64,000 nucleotides of DNA from Saccopteryx bilineata (lineage: Eukaryota; Chordata; Mammalia; Chiroptera; Emballonuridae), in the NCBI RefSeq assembly GCF_036850765.1, contig NC_089495.1:204663847-204727846 (forward strand). The letters run 5' to 3'. Shown here piece after piece: positions 31,561 through 43,188 of this stretch. The number at the start of each line of letters is the position of its first letter. The first letter of the stretch is position 1. Made by a program: the position numbers and the translations under genes. The notes below the pieces were generated by a model. The model searched no databases, was not told the origin of the DNA, and saw nothing but the letters and a program-made list of their open reading frames with translations.

Positions 31561-32649
31561 TAACACCAAAATTTTAAAAGCTATGGCACTAATGTAATGA
31601 GATTGTTAGATGGGTTATTTCATTTTCCATGTTTTACTATAAAAATATTATCTTACACGCTACCCCACATGGCTTTTCTTCCTCTCCATTGCTCATGTCT
31701 AAATGTGGAAGGTAGGGCTTTTGCAGTCCCTAACTCCTGACTGGGAGGGGAGTGAGACAAGGGGCAGGGCCAGTAGAGCAAAGGAACTTGCCGAAGATCA
31801 CACTGGTTGCTGCTGGAGTCAAGATTCAAACCCAAAACTCACTCTGAATTCTGAGATGCTGCAGGAGCCAGCCTCCGAAATGGACCCAAGGATTCACATC
31901 CTTTCTAGCCCCTCCCACTCTAAGTAGGACTGAACTGTGGAGGCAATAGATATTGTGGAAGTGACTGCGTGTATGTGTGTGGCTTCTGGGGCTAAGTCAT
32001 AAAAGGCATTGCAGCACCTGCCTTGCTCTGTGGATCACAAGCCAAGCACCCTGTCATGAGGACACTGAACGAGTCCTGCAGAGAGGTCCACAGAGTGGCG
32101 AATTCATTCCCTCCACCCTACTGCCCAGAAAACTGAAGGCTGATGAGTTGGGACTTGTTCTAGACATTAAGGTGCACTATGTAGCTACATCAACTGAAAT
32201 GGAATTTTTAGCAGAGGAACAGACAGACATATCAAACCTAGCCGAGAACAAAACAGGGCCAGGCGTATAAGGAACCGTAGTACGTGATGAAGTTAGCATT
32301 TCAAACTGCAGCTCAGAAAGCAGCAGGGTCCCTAGTGGCCTTCCCACCAAGGTGCGATAGCTCACCGCAGGTAACGGCTGCCCACTGGGGTGTGTCTAGC
32401 TCCTAAACTCCCTCCTCCGTTCTGCCACATTTCCTGTAAGTCTAGTGACATTCTTACCGCCTTCAGCTTGAGCCATGATTTGCCCCGAGGTCTTTGCCTA
32501 TCTCCATGTCCTCCTCTCTGCACTTATAGCTCTCTGGGTTTGATCCTCGTGCTTAACTAGACATTATGCATTTGACCATAATGCAGATGTTTCCTTTTAC
32601 TATGTAGGGTTTGTTTGTTTTTTTAATTTATAGTACCTATGTCTTAGGG
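31561..32649. other. Intergenic stretch with possible old repeat
   Basis: 31850-32150 has the look of an old LTR-type repeat but was not assigned. No coding signal. Confidence 0.4.
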
Positions 32650-32939
32650 CAGTGGTCCCCAACCTCAGGGCCGCGGACCGGTACCGGGCCATTTGGTACC
32701 GGTCCGCAGAGAAAGAATAAATAACTTACATTATTTCTGTTTTATTTATATTTAAGTCTGAACGATGTTTTATTTTTTAAAAATGACCAAATTCCCTCTG
32801 TTACATCCATCTAAGACTCCCTTTTGACGCTAGTCTCGGTCAAGTGATACATTTATCCGTCCCACCCTAAAGGCCGGTCTGTGAAAATATTTTCTGACAT
32901 TAAACTGGTCCGTGGCCCAAAAAAGGTTGGGGACCATTG
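32650..32939 (-). mobile_element. hAT-type miniature element (copy 2), inverted relative to copy 1
   Basis: Same family as 27678-27980, read on the other strand, with a perfect 8-bp target duplication TCTTAGGG (32642-32649, 32940-32947). One terminus carries CATTG instead of CACTG. Confidence 0.95.
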
Positions 32940-32947
32940 TCTTAGGG

Positions 32948-33966
32948 TGTTGTGAATTTTAAAGAAAATTATATCTGTAAAGTACAATACTTTGCACAGT
33001 TTGGGGGATAAAATAAACACTCAGTATGTTTGTAATTTCTCCTCCTCTTTCTCTTCTTTAAACGTTGGAGCCACAGCAGTAGCATGAGGGTACTGTAGCT
33101 ACCTCACTGGTTAACACTACCATGTATTTAAACAAGAATGTTGTGAGGACTTAGCATTTTTGCTGTTTCCCAACTCAGGATCTTCAGGATCTCCCCCGGC
33201 AGAGTAAAAACCAAGGCAGCCAGGCTCCCGTAGGCTGGCTCTCCTCTGCCCGGCCTGGAGTTTCCCAGAGTGCCTAGGGCCCCCTCCATTCCTGCTCCTG
33301 ACCACACCCCGCCTAGGTCTTTCAGCCCAATCCCCCAGCATCCAGGAGAATGCCTGGCCCCAAGTGGCCTAAGGACCAGGGGCAGGAGGAAAGCAGCCAG
33401 CTCCCCACCCCAAGACACAGGTTTCCGCCAGGCGGTGTGAAAGGGGCCTGGAGGTTGAGTGGAGTTCACCTGAGCAGAAATGAGGGAAGGCTCAGCTGAA
33501 GGCACCACGCCTGCAAGGCCGGTCACCTGGAGACCCCCCTCTGTGCTGTACCCTCAGGCTTTCTGAAGTGCCTTCTTTCCCGTAAGAGTCAGGCGGGGAG
33601 CTCTGGGGGGCAGGGCTCTGAGCTGTCGCCCGTGACACCTAGCCCCCAGTCTTGAACAACACAGGAGAATCTTTTGTTGACTGGACAAGGAAGATACATT
33701 TCAAAACCAATGGCAGAAGTTTAATTTCTCTGTTCCCAACACAGCAAAGGGACCACCTTGCAGACCACTGCCCTGGAATATCCCTTGGCCCCATTCTTAG
33801 CCAAGTAGGGTCTTGAAGTCAAGTTCAAGTGCTCCTGGAATTCCCTGGGTAGTGCGCTGTGCCAGGGAAAACTCGCTGCAGAAAGGAATTTGCCAACTGA
33901 GCCCAGGAAACCCTCGTGAACAACAGGCAAACTTAAAGCTGCCCTTGGTGAAGCTGCTTTCTGTTA
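32948..33966. other. Intergenic, nothing recognised
   Basis: Contains a GC-rich part (33170-33640) without clear CpG enrichment or coding signal. Confidence 0.45.
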
Positions 33967-34296
33967 GCTTTTTTTTTTTTTTTTTTTTTACAGAGACAGA
34001 GAGAGAGAGATAGATAAGGACAGACAGGAACAGAGAGAGATGAGAAGCATCGATCATCAGTTTCTTGTTGCAACACCTTAGTTGTTCATTGATTGCTTTC
34101 TCATATGTGCCCTGACCGTGGGCCTTCAGCAGACCGAGTAACCCCTTGCTCAAGCCAGCGACCTTGGGCTCAAGCTGGTGAGCTTTGCTCAAACCAGATG
34201 AGCTCGCGCTCAAGCTGGCGACCTCAGGGTCTCGAACCTGGGTCCTTCCGCATCCCAGTCGGACGCTCTATCCACTGCGCCACCGCCTGGTCAGGC
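33967..34296 (-). mobile_element. Type C SINE, minus orientation
   Basis: Long T tail, reverse body, ending CACCGCCTGGTCAGGC. Short flanking duplication TCTGTTA (33960-33966, 34297-34303). Confidence 0.92.
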
Positions 34297-34303
34297 TCTG
34301 TTA

Positions 34304-35769
34304 TCTTGAAGAGAAATAATATAGCGTGTGAGGCTGGCTTAAGGAGAAAATGCTACATAGAGGTGTTTTGCTCTCCCACAAAGATAAAAAAAAGGCTTGG
34401 AAGGCTCTCCCCTCTGCGGGACGTGCCATGGAGTCGGGACCCTTCCCGGCCCTGTTCTTTCTCCAGTCCCACATGCCCGTGCCCGTGTTCCTTCTGTCCG
34501 ACATGCTCTGCTCTCCCCTCCCTCCCAGGTGGGCAAAACACTGCCCGTGCTGCCACAGCATGACCCACGCGCTTCACAAAGCCTTCCTCCACCTCCCGAC
34601 AGAAGAGACTGTGCTACACAGCAGCAGGTGTCAGCACCTGTCCCACCACCCAACTCATGTCCCTGTGGAACTTGAGGGGAGGACAAGACATGCCCACAGG
34701 GCACTTAGAGTCCGTGGGGGAGAGCAAAGCAAAGACATACACGGCTGCAAGCCGGGGAAAGCAGTGGGAAGGAAACAGGTAAGGTGAAGGACACCATGCA
34801 GCCAGGTGGGGATGGGGGAAACCAGAATGGGAAGTCTTACAGAAGGTGACATGTAACCGGTACCTCACGGGTGAGTAGGAGTTAGTCAAGCAAAGAGGGG
34901 GAGAAGCTTCCAGAACATAACACATGCGAAGGTGCCAAGGCATGGGAGCTGTTGGCATGTCCCAAAGGAGGCGTGTGTGTGTGTGGCTGCAGCTTCGGAG
35001 GGCAGGAGGACTGGGGGGCAGGCAGGCCTTCCGTTGGGGCTCATCACTCTGAATTTTGTCAGCGGGTGTTCCTGTCTCCTCTGCCATCATCAGAAGGGCT
35101 GGAGCGCCTTGTACTCTCTCCACCCCCTGGGCAGAGCAAGACACCTGGTGCACCCTGGGCCTTCAACACGTCCCAGTGGGCTGCACTGTCCCCAGAGACA
35201 CAGGCGAGGGATCTCTCGCTCTGCCCATTTCTCCCACCCCCAAAACCAATTCCCCGGTTGGCTCGCCTAACTGAAGCACCCAGAGACGGTTAACCACAAG
35301 ACTGGTGACAGACGGGATGAGACAGAAGCAGCTGCAAGTTACAGTTACGTCCTTGACGAGCGCCACTGGCAGATGTGACCACAGCATGGTCCTCGGAGAC
35401 CACGCTGGGGGTAAACGTCAATCAGATGGCAACTTGAGGAGCAGGCCTTAGGCCCTAACAAAGTCACAGGCCCCCACACTAAACCATCAGCAGGGAGTCC
35501 AGATCATGGTTTCCAAGGTCAACTGTTTTTATTCACAACCTTCTGACAACCAAATGCATGGGGTTTCCTCTCCACCCAACAGCCAGTCCTCAGATTTTCC
35601 AGACCCCGCCGAGGTACCCTACCATCCTGACCCAGCGGGAGTTAGCGCAGACCAACAGGTGAAGGGCTCAGTCCCACCAGCCTGCCCCCTTTGACTTCAC
35701 CGGTCAAGTCCCAGGTGGCCACTGACACTGCTGGGCAGCTATAAATCGGGGTTCTCTCAGTCCTCTCCT
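34304..35769. other. Intergenic, no gene recognised
   Basis: Several overlapping open frames of 60-180 codons exist on both strands, but none shows a recognisable domain, and the codon pattern looks random. Part of 34720-34980 may be an old repeat. Confidence 0.45.
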
Positions 35770-36209
35770 TGGGTTTGATCTTTGCTGGGATGGCTCACAG
35801 AACTCAGGAAAGGCCTTTAGTTACTATTGCCAATTTATTATAAAAGATGCAACTCCCAGGAACAGCCAAAGGGAAGAAATGCACAGCAGGGGGTGGGGGA
35901 GGGGCGGCAGGAAGCCTCCACGCCCACTCTGGGCATGCCATACCCCCCAGTCCCTCACTGTGCTCATCACCTGGGAGCTCTCCAAACCCTCATTGCTTAG
36001 GGGCTTTTCTGGAGGTTCCATTACATAGTCCTGACTCGATCTCCAGTTCCTCTCCCCTCCCTGGGTGTCAAGGGGTGGCCCTGGCCAGGAGGCTGAGTTG
36101 GTTAGAGCACTGTCTCAATACGCCAAGGCTGCCCTTCTGATCCCTGGTCAGAGCACATACAGGAACAGATCTATGTTCCTGTCTCTCTCTCTTTCCCTTC
36201 CTCTCTCTT

Positions 36210-36669
36210 TTTTTAAATTTTATTTTATTTATTCATTTTTAAAGAGGAGAGAGAGGCCTGACCTGTGGTGGCGCAGTGGATAAAGCGACGACCTGGAATG
36301 CTGAGGTCGCCGGTTCGAAACCCTGGCTTGCCTGGTCAAGGCACATATGGGAGTTGATGCTTCCAGCTCCTCCCCCCTTCTCTCTTTCTGTCTCTCTCTC
36401 TCCTCTCTCTCCCTCTCTGTCTCTCTCTCCTCTCTAAAAATGAATAAATAAAATAAATGATATACTTAAAAAAAAAAAAAGATAAAAAAAAAGAGGAGAG
36501 AGAGACAGAGAGGGAGAGAGAGGAGAGACAGACAGAGAGAGAGAAGGGGGGGAGGAGCCGGAAGCATCAACTCCCATATGAGCCTTGACCAGGCAAGCCC
36601 AGGGTTTCGAACCGGCGATCTCAGCATTTCCAGGTTGACACTTTATCCACTGCGCCACCACAGGTCAGG
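36210..36669 (-). mobile_element. Type B SINE, minus orientation, itself interrupted
   Basis: The minus copy begins with a T-rich tail (36210-36255) and resumes at 36490, ending CCACCACAGGTCAGGC. CCCTTCCTCTC-type flanks mark its target in the type D tail. Confidence 0.9.
36256..36489 (+). mobile_element. Type B SINE, plus orientation, innermost
   Basis: Full copy from GCCTGACCTGTGG to an A-rich tail; flanked by a perfect 15-bp duplication (36241-36255, 36490-36504). Confidence 0.95.
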
Positions 36670-36971
36670 CCTCCCTTCCTCTCTTGCTAAAATCAATAAA
36701 TATGAATAAATAAACATCCATCAATAAAAGTTCCAAATCTCTAGTCACACGGTCAGTTCCTCTGGCAACCAGCCCTCACCTTGAAGCTATCTAGGGGCCT
36801 ACCTAGAGTCACTTTATAAGCATAACTCAGCTGTGGGTGACAGGGACTGGTTAAGAATACCAAAAGATACTCCTGTCACTCAGGAAATTCCAAGGGTTGT
36901 AGACGCTCTTCAGGGACAAAGACCAAATATACTTCTTATAGAATCATACAAGGTTTGAATAGTTTGGTTGG

Positions 36972-37313
36972 GTTTTTTTTGTTTTTTTTTTGTTTTTTGG
37001 CAAAGATAGAGAGAGAGAGAGGGACAGATAGGGACAGACAGGAAGGGAGAGAGATGAGAAACATCAATTCTTCGTTGCAGTTCCTTAGCTGTTCATTGAT
37101 TGATTTCTCATATGTGCCTTGATGAAGGGGGGGGGGGGGAGTTACAGCAGACTGAGTGACTCCTTGCTCGAGCCAGCAACCTTGGGCTCAAGCTGGTGAG
37201 CCTTGCTCAAACCAGATGAGCCCGTGGCTCAAGCTGGCGACTTCGGGGTCTTGAACCTGGGTCCTCCACGTCCTAGTCCAACGCTCTATCCACTGCGCCA
37301 CCACCTGGTCAAG
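36972..37313 (-). mobile_element. Type C SINE, minus orientation
   Basis: T-rich start, reverse type C body, ending CCACCACCTGGTCAAG. GAATAGTTT-like flanks on both sides. Confidence 0.88.
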
Positions 37314-37324
37314 TGGAATAGTTT

Positions 37325-37652
37325 CTTGATTTATTCATTTATTTATTTGAGAGAGAGACAGGACTGAGAGAGATAAGAAGCATCAACTCATAGTTTTGTC
37401 ACCTTAATTGTTCATTGATTGCTTCTCATATGGGCCCTGACCTGGGAGCTCCAGCTGAGCCAGTGACCCCTTGCTCAAGCCAGTGACCCTTGGGCTCAAG
37501 TCAGAGACCTTGGGATCATGTCAACGTTCCTACTCTCAAGCCAGCAACCCCGCGCCAAAGCTGAGTCTGCGTTCAAGCCAGCGACCTCAGGGTTTCGAAC
37601 CTGGGATCCCAGCGTCCCATACTCTATCCACTGCGCCACCACCAGTCAGGCT
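37325..37652 (-). mobile_element. Older type C-like SINE, minus orientation
   Basis: Same block structure ('CTCAAGCCAGTGACC' repeated) with more differences; ends CCACCACCAGTCAGGC. It lies directly beside the younger type C copy. Confidence 0.85.
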
Positions 37653-38170
37653 GATTTTTTAAAAAAACAATCCAGAAAATGAGAAAACAAGTTGGTGAAT
37701 GGCAGGAATTTCCAAGCTGCTTAGCTGGCCTGCCCTGTACCACCTGTGTGAATTCGCCCCAGGCCAACCCAGAATTCTGTCACTTTTAAGAACACACTCA
37801 GAATTCTTCAAGTCACACTTTGAACTCTTGCTTTCTGGCTAATGGATTTTGAAATATTCTAAACTAATAATGATTTAAGTTAAGCCAAGCTATGTTTTTG
37901 AATCATCTGGGAAGGAAAGCGGGTACACAGACACTACGTGTAGTCTGAGGCCATCTCATGAAGAAGCACACTTGAGACTCATTCGCCCAAGTTACACAGG
38001 CTGCTGTCCTCCACGTGCTCTTTAAGTACCTCGCTGGTCTGCTGCTTTTCTTGTTGGTATTTTTTATAAAGTCCTATAATCTTCTCTACGATAGTTCTCC
38101 ATGCTTCCCTCTAGTGAAGGTAAGAAAGGACTGCAGATACCTTCTTAAGAAATTCTCCTTTTCTGTTAGA
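37653..38170. other. Intergenic, nothing recognised
   Basis: No gene or repeat recognised. Confidence 0.45.
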
Positions 38171-38298
38171 CAGGGTGGGGCAAGAGTAAGCTCAGGGTTG
38201 TCAGTACACGAAACACAGAGTGCATTCTTGTATTATTATTTATTAATGATTGCTCATTTTCCCCATATGAACTGTAAACCTACTTTTGCCCCACCCTG
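38171..38298 (+). mobile_element. Mariner-like miniature element
   Basis: 128 bp with inverted termini CAGGGTGGGGCAAGAGTAAG and the complement of CAGGGTGGGGCAAAAGTAGG. TA follows on the right and GA (a possibly mutated TA) precedes on the left. Non-coding, with an AT-rich centre. Size and termini fit a Tc1/mariner miniature element. Confidence 0.8.
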
Positions 38299-38329
38299 TA
38301 CAAGGCCTTCGCAAACACTGTTCCCTCTT

Positions 38330-38815
38330 TCACGAGTTCCTGTCCCTCCTCTCTTGCCCAGCTACGGTAACTCCTTTCCTCTAGATCTCACTGTCAATGT
38401 CATTTCTCCAGAAAGCCCTCCCCTTATTCACCCACCCAACCCAAACGAGGCTCCTCTCATTCTCTTACGATATCCTATGATATCCTATAATATCACTTCA
38501 GGGCATTTGTCCTCATTTGTGTGTGTGTGGTTAAGTCTGACCCTGCCTCCTTCTCCATGAAAGTACAAGCTCAGATAAAACATCAACCTGGAATGCTGAG
38601 GTTGCCGGTTCGAAACCCTGGGCTTGCCTGGTCAAGGCACATATGGGAGTTGATGCCTCTTGCTCCTCCCCCTTCCCCCCCCTAAAATAAATTAAAAAAA
38701 AAAAAAAAGTACAAGTTCCGTGCAGGCAGGGATCATGTCAGTGTTGCTCACACCTACATACCCAGTGCCCAGAACAACATGGCACATTGTAGGTATTCAA
38801 CATATATTTGTTAAA
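38330..38815 (+). repeat. LINE-2 3' region, split by a SINE
   Basis: Continues on both sides of the SINE at 38574-38708. L2-like wording includes 'CAGGCAGGGATCATGTCAGTG', 'CCCAGTGCCCAGAACA' and 'GTAGGTATTCAACATATATTTGTTAAATTG'. Confidence 0.7.
38574..38708 (+). mobile_element. 5'-truncated type B SINE
   Basis: Starts inside the A-box region (ATAAAACATCAACCTGG), has the B-box segment and an A tail. Flanks share AAGTACAAGYTC. Confidence 0.88.
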
Positions 38816-38869
38816 TTGTTAGCAGCTTTTCTATAGAAGCCTAGGATTTTCATTTTTCCTTTCTTAAGT

Positions 38870-39176
38870 GAAAGGAGGGGACGTAGACAGACTCCCGCAT
38901 GACCCCAACCGGGATCCACCTGGCATCACCAGAATGAGGGGATCAACTGAGCTATCCTCAGCACGTGAGGCCAACACTTGGACCAAGCTGTCCCCAGGGC
39001 CCAGGGCTGACTCGAGACACTGGCTGTGGGAAAAGAGGGAGAGAAGGGGGAGAGGGAGGGAAAAAGAGGCAGATGGTCACTTCCCATGTGTTCCCTGACG
39101 GAGATCGAACCTGGGAGAACCTGCGATGTCCACATGCTGGGCCGACGCTCTAGCCACTGAGCCAACCGGCCGGGCC
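38870..39176 (-). mobile_element. Diverged type A SINE, minus orientation
   Basis: Reverse type A body ending ACTGAGCCAACCGGCCGGGCCC, with more differences and a shorter 3' part than other copies. Confidence 0.82.
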
Positions 39177-39854
39177 CAGTACTAGCTTCTAGTCTCTCAG
39201 GATACACATTGTTCATGATAGCTTCTCAATACAGGGCCCTGTCACAGCAATAAGCACATTTTTAAAGGTTTGCTCTAGTCCACATACAATATTCTTATTG
39301 TTTTAACTCATTCCTAATCCTCACAATGGTCCTACAAGGTAAAGATTATCACCCCATTTTATAGGAAAAGACCCCAAGATTCAGAGAGGGAAATTGCTCA
39401 CACCAGACGCACCCCCCCCAGGGGGCAGTGCAGCAGGCCCCGGCGCGGGAGAAGCCAGAGACCAGCCAGCACGTGGTCCCCTTCTGGGATTTTTTTTCTC
39501 TGATAGTAAATAACATAAAATATTTTTGTATTAAAAAGGACATATTTTAAAGTATTATATGTAATAAATTTAAAAAAAGAGAAGAAATAAAACACCAAAG
39601 TTAACCCACAGTCATGCCTGTTCTCAGGAGCCTCCAGAGAAACGTGAGCAGCACTGTTGGTCACTCTGTCTTGCTTCGTTGTATGTCCCTTTACCTTGGT
39701 ACTGTCTTTTTTAAATGCCAGCATCTCAACTCCATCTTCATTTCCACTCACCCCCCTTCTTTCACTAGAAAAATTAAAATGTTTCCGGGAAACGGCTGTG
39801 TGTCAGCCACAGATATATCATTTTCAAGAGCGTTAATCATTGACGAGGACACCT
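39177..39854. other. Intergenic, just beyond the KIF3B 3' end
   Basis: No repeat or gene recognised. Confidence 0.5.
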
Positions 39855-42800
39855 TTTTGTAGGTACAATAGATCTGATTGCTTTTTATTATACATCTTAG
39901 TTTAGAATCGCTTTTACATTCCTAGACAAAGAGATGATACAAATAAATTATCAATTGTAAAACTTAAGAGCCCCAAGTATTGGCATATTCTTTGCCTAAA
40001 GGTAGCCAAAGAGAAGGTCAAGATCAATAGTAACTCTAAGGAGCCACAGAGCCCACGGCCTCCTTCCTGCATTAGCATTTACTCCTTTCATAAATAACCT
40101 CAAAAGCATTTCATTCAAGAAATAAGAGCAGGGAGAAAGGTAGCAGATTTCTGAAGAGTACAAGACAAAACCTTTCAAGGTAGACAATAGCCAGGCCCAC
40201 GATTCTTTCCCGGTTCCCTCTAAGCGTTCTGATTATGGCTTTTAGAGTAGATCCATAGCCTCGTTTTCATCCACGGATGGTGTTCAGATGTGGCCCAGGG
40301 TGTTGCTTGCAGTGAGCCTCGACTTCAAGTGGGAAACGGAAGGCAGAGCTGATATCCCATGTTCACAGCAGGGAATCGACACTTCTCAGCAACTTGGCAA
40401 CAATTTACATTCAGTAAGGGAGACTTACTGGAATCGGACAGGAAGAGCAGAGAGCGGCCCATGCCTGAGCTGCGGAACTCTCTGACGCCCTTGGTCACGG
40501 AGGTGCAGGTGGTGCGATTCAAGCAGCATGCAGGCAGACATTCGACGGGGAGCAATCCAGCGTTAGGTCAGAGTCCTAAGAAAGTGCTTCATGCCTATGA
40601 TTTCTGGCCTTGGGGTCTGAGTCCAGGGGTCTGGGGACATGTGACTTTAAGATAGGAAGCCAGATACATTCTTACTGGTCAGAGCAAAGAGGGGCCACAA
40701 GCAGTCTCAATCTCCTTCTCCCAGTGATCGTCTTAGATAACAACAGGCTGGCTTCCAGATTCACTACCTGCTGCTGGCACGAAGGCCCTCAGATGGCCTG
40801 GAACATTCTAGCAAGACTACAGACAGGAAAACCTGGTCCCTCAGCGGGCTTGGGTGGTCCTCCACACATCTGGCTCAATTCAGAGGCCAGAGCAGTGGCT
40901 TCTTGGTAGCAGCAGGATGGTCTACTGTCCGCTCTACTCAAATAGCTGTCGGATGCACTTGGAGAGAAGACAAGCACCAGAGACTGCGTGGGAAGGGGCC
41001 GCTGCACCTCCACGCGGTGTCCTTCCGCTTTTCCCACGAACCAGCCGGTGAGCACGCCGGAGTGCAAGGCGGGTGTGTTGTACTAACCCTGCTTGTCAAC
41101 TTAGCTTTCTTCTTTTGCCTTCTTAGAAAGGTTCTATGGTCACTCAACCACCCTTGGTCAGAACAGCCACTTCGAGGCATCGCTATTAAGGTCTCACGTT
41201 ATCTGCAGTGTTCAATTCTCAGATTTGCCGGGTGAATATTTTCTGCCTACGGAATTCATACTAGCTTTGAAAAAATGTGGTGCAAGAGACAGATAACCCT
41301 CCTGGGCTACTATTCAAACAGATCACGTCTTGTAATAAGAGAGAAGCAGGGTTTGATCCCAAGAAAGATGAGGGAAGGCTCCACTGCGCTGGGAATCCCT
41401 GGAAAGGCCCTGGGTCCGGAAAGGAGGGTGACTGAGGAGGGGGACGCCTCCAGTCGCAGACGCTCAGACGCTGCACGTGCTACCTCTCCTTCCCACGGGC
41501 TCGGACCCAGAAATGCGCCCTGGGAACTAAGCAGCTGAGTTAAAGTATAACTCAAGGCCCACCTAAGTCGCCACCTTCCCGAGGCACCATGCCAGCAAGG
41601 CGCACTGGGGTGGCAGACCTGGGGACTCACAGTGTCCCCTCAGGCTTGGCCCGTGGACTCAAGACACCCCCGTGGGGACCCCTCCAGCCTGGGTTAGCCA
41701 TTCTACGGGCCTTTAATACAGACAAAGGCAACAACTGTACATTAGTGTATTTCTGAAGCCGGGCAAGTTCTTGGTCTCTGTCTCGCTCTTACAGACGCAC
41801 ATGGACACACTCAAAGTACACAGGCACCACTGTGCTTGCACACCCACACACACGAGCTTCTCTTGGGGGAAAACAGGGTAACATTCATCTAATGACCAAC
41901 ATAAAATGAAGCTTGGAATTTCAATAGTACAAACAAATAAAACTTATAAACCAAACTAGGATATGTAAACGGGAATCTCTAACTCTCTCCTCTGAGCCTC
42001 TCCAGTCACACCGCCGCTGCCCGCCGGCACGACTGGTTCTGCCGGGGGAGCCGCCGTCCAGGGTTCGATGAGCTTCAGCCGAAGGCAGACAGGCGCTCTG
42101 CTTCCCTGTTCGGTCTTCCCTGCACACTGCGCTGAGCCTTCCGTCTCTGTCTCTGTCTCTGCATCTGCATCTACCCGGCCGGCCTCCCTCCACCCACAAA
42201 CGCCCCGCACAGCCTGCCCGGGGCCTAGGAAGGGACGCTCAGAGTACGCGTGCTTGGCTAAAGATGGTGACATATGAAGAGTAAAGGGACACAGTGTATG
42301 GACATGGCATCAGCTCACAGAGTTACATGTTTGACAGCATGGTCACGGTTCTGAGGTTTAGAGAAGCTGTTTCCCTAACGTCTCCGAGGAGGCAAAGGGA
42401 CCGTGAGTTCTATTGCTTCCAACGTCAATCCTTCAGGAGCAGAAACTGGCTGCCTCCCGGGAAGACAGCTCCTCGTTCAGCAGATCCCAAAGGCAGACCC
42501 ACTTTCCACTGAGGGGCAGGGGTCAGGCCACTGGGGGCTTGGACCCACATGAGATTTCTCAGGTCAATCCACAAGAACAAGCAACAAGCACCTGTTCAGG
42601 AGGCAGGGCTTTTACGTTTCAGCCTCACTGTCATTTTATCCTGAGGCTCCCGCTACGACTTGGTCCCACTAAGGTGACTCCTGATTCTGCCCTAGAGTTC
42701 AACAAGAAGGGAGCCCCATGTGAAGAACAAGCCAGAGGAGGAGAGGAGAGAGGAAGGGAGAACAAGGGGAGGAGGGGGGAAGAATTCCAGGGAGAAGGGA

Positions 42801-43085
42801 AGCAAGGTCACTGGGCATTCTCTTGCTTTCCGCTTCGACCACCGCACTGTACCTTATCCATGCATTTCTGAGACGCTAATTAAAGGACGCTGCCCAGGAG
42901 AGCTAAGCGCCAGGCTGGGACCAGCACCTTTCAGCCCGGTGACACCAGTGAATCGGTGAAGAGGCCGCTGCTTCTCCCTAGGGGGATGGTTCCGAGTCAA
43001 GGCTGGAGTCCTCTCCGCAGGTATCCGCTCAGGTTCTCCGTTGGAAGGCGAGCACTGTTTCCACCCCGGGAGCGGAGGAAGGGCT
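39855..43085 (-). other. KIF3B: KIF3B 3'UTR (about 3.2 kb)
   Basis: Runs from the base after the stop codon to the likely poly(A) site. The length is similar to the long 3'UTR I recall for mammalian KIF3B. No SINE, L1 or DNA transposon is recognisable in the whole interval, unlike both flanks, as expected of transcribed mature-mRNA sequence. An ATTAAA on the minus strand at 41712-41717 could serve an alternative shorter transcript. Confidence 0.8.
39884..39889 (-). terminator. KIF3B: Likely KIF3B poly(A) signal (AATAAA)
   Basis: AATAAA on the minus strand, followed about 20-30 nt later by a GT-containing stretch (GGTGTCC near 39850), a plausible downstream element. Chosen because it is the canonical hexamer at the end of the repeat-free 3'UTR. 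Confidence 0.65.
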
Positions 43086-43188
43086 TTACTTTGGAACCAG
43101 CCCCCGGGACTGCGGATAGAGCTGCGATGCGGGGGTTCCTGAGCAAGAGGAAGAGGAAGAGGAGCCCGACTTCCTTCCGCTTTTCGGC
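43086..43188 (-). CDS. KIF3B: KIF3B last coding exon (tail)
   Basis: 103 coding nt encoding the end of the tail: PKSGRKSG, a run of six serines, [19 protein letters not shown], then TAA (43086-43088). Acceptor TTTTGCAG at 43189-43196. The first base completes an arginine codon split with the previous exon. The Cys-Ser after the serine run is extra relative to the human sequence as I recall it. Confidence 0.94.

Larger units (their letters stand above)
36077..36729 (+). mobile_element. Type D SINE interrupted by two nested type B SINEs
   Basis: Head GGCCCTGGCCAGGAGGC, B box CTTCTGATCCCTGGTCAG. The CT-rich tail is broken at 36209 and resumes at 36670 with TAAAATCAATAAATATG. Confidence 0.85.
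35770..36952. repeat. Old ERVL-type solo LTR, split by nested SINEs
   Basis: Two pieces, 35770-36076 and about 36730-36952, carry wording of an old MLT2-like LTR ('TTTATTATAAAAGATGCAACTC', 'AGCTCTCCAAACCC', 'CAGTTCCTCTGGCAACCAGCCC', 'GGAAATTCCAAGGGTT'). No internal viral genes are present. Family assignment is tentative. Confidence 0.6.

Noticed and set aside
34093..35293. Several overlapping 80-180 codon frames
   Set aside because: Overlap on both strands with no recognisable domain; partly SINE-derived.
35770..36952. Possible endogenous retrovirus
   Set aside because: Only LTR-like sequence is seen, with no internal viral genes; treated as an old solo LTR.
38015..38560. 181-codon plus-strand frame
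   Set aside because: It runs through a mariner-like element and L2 sequence; no domain, no splice support.
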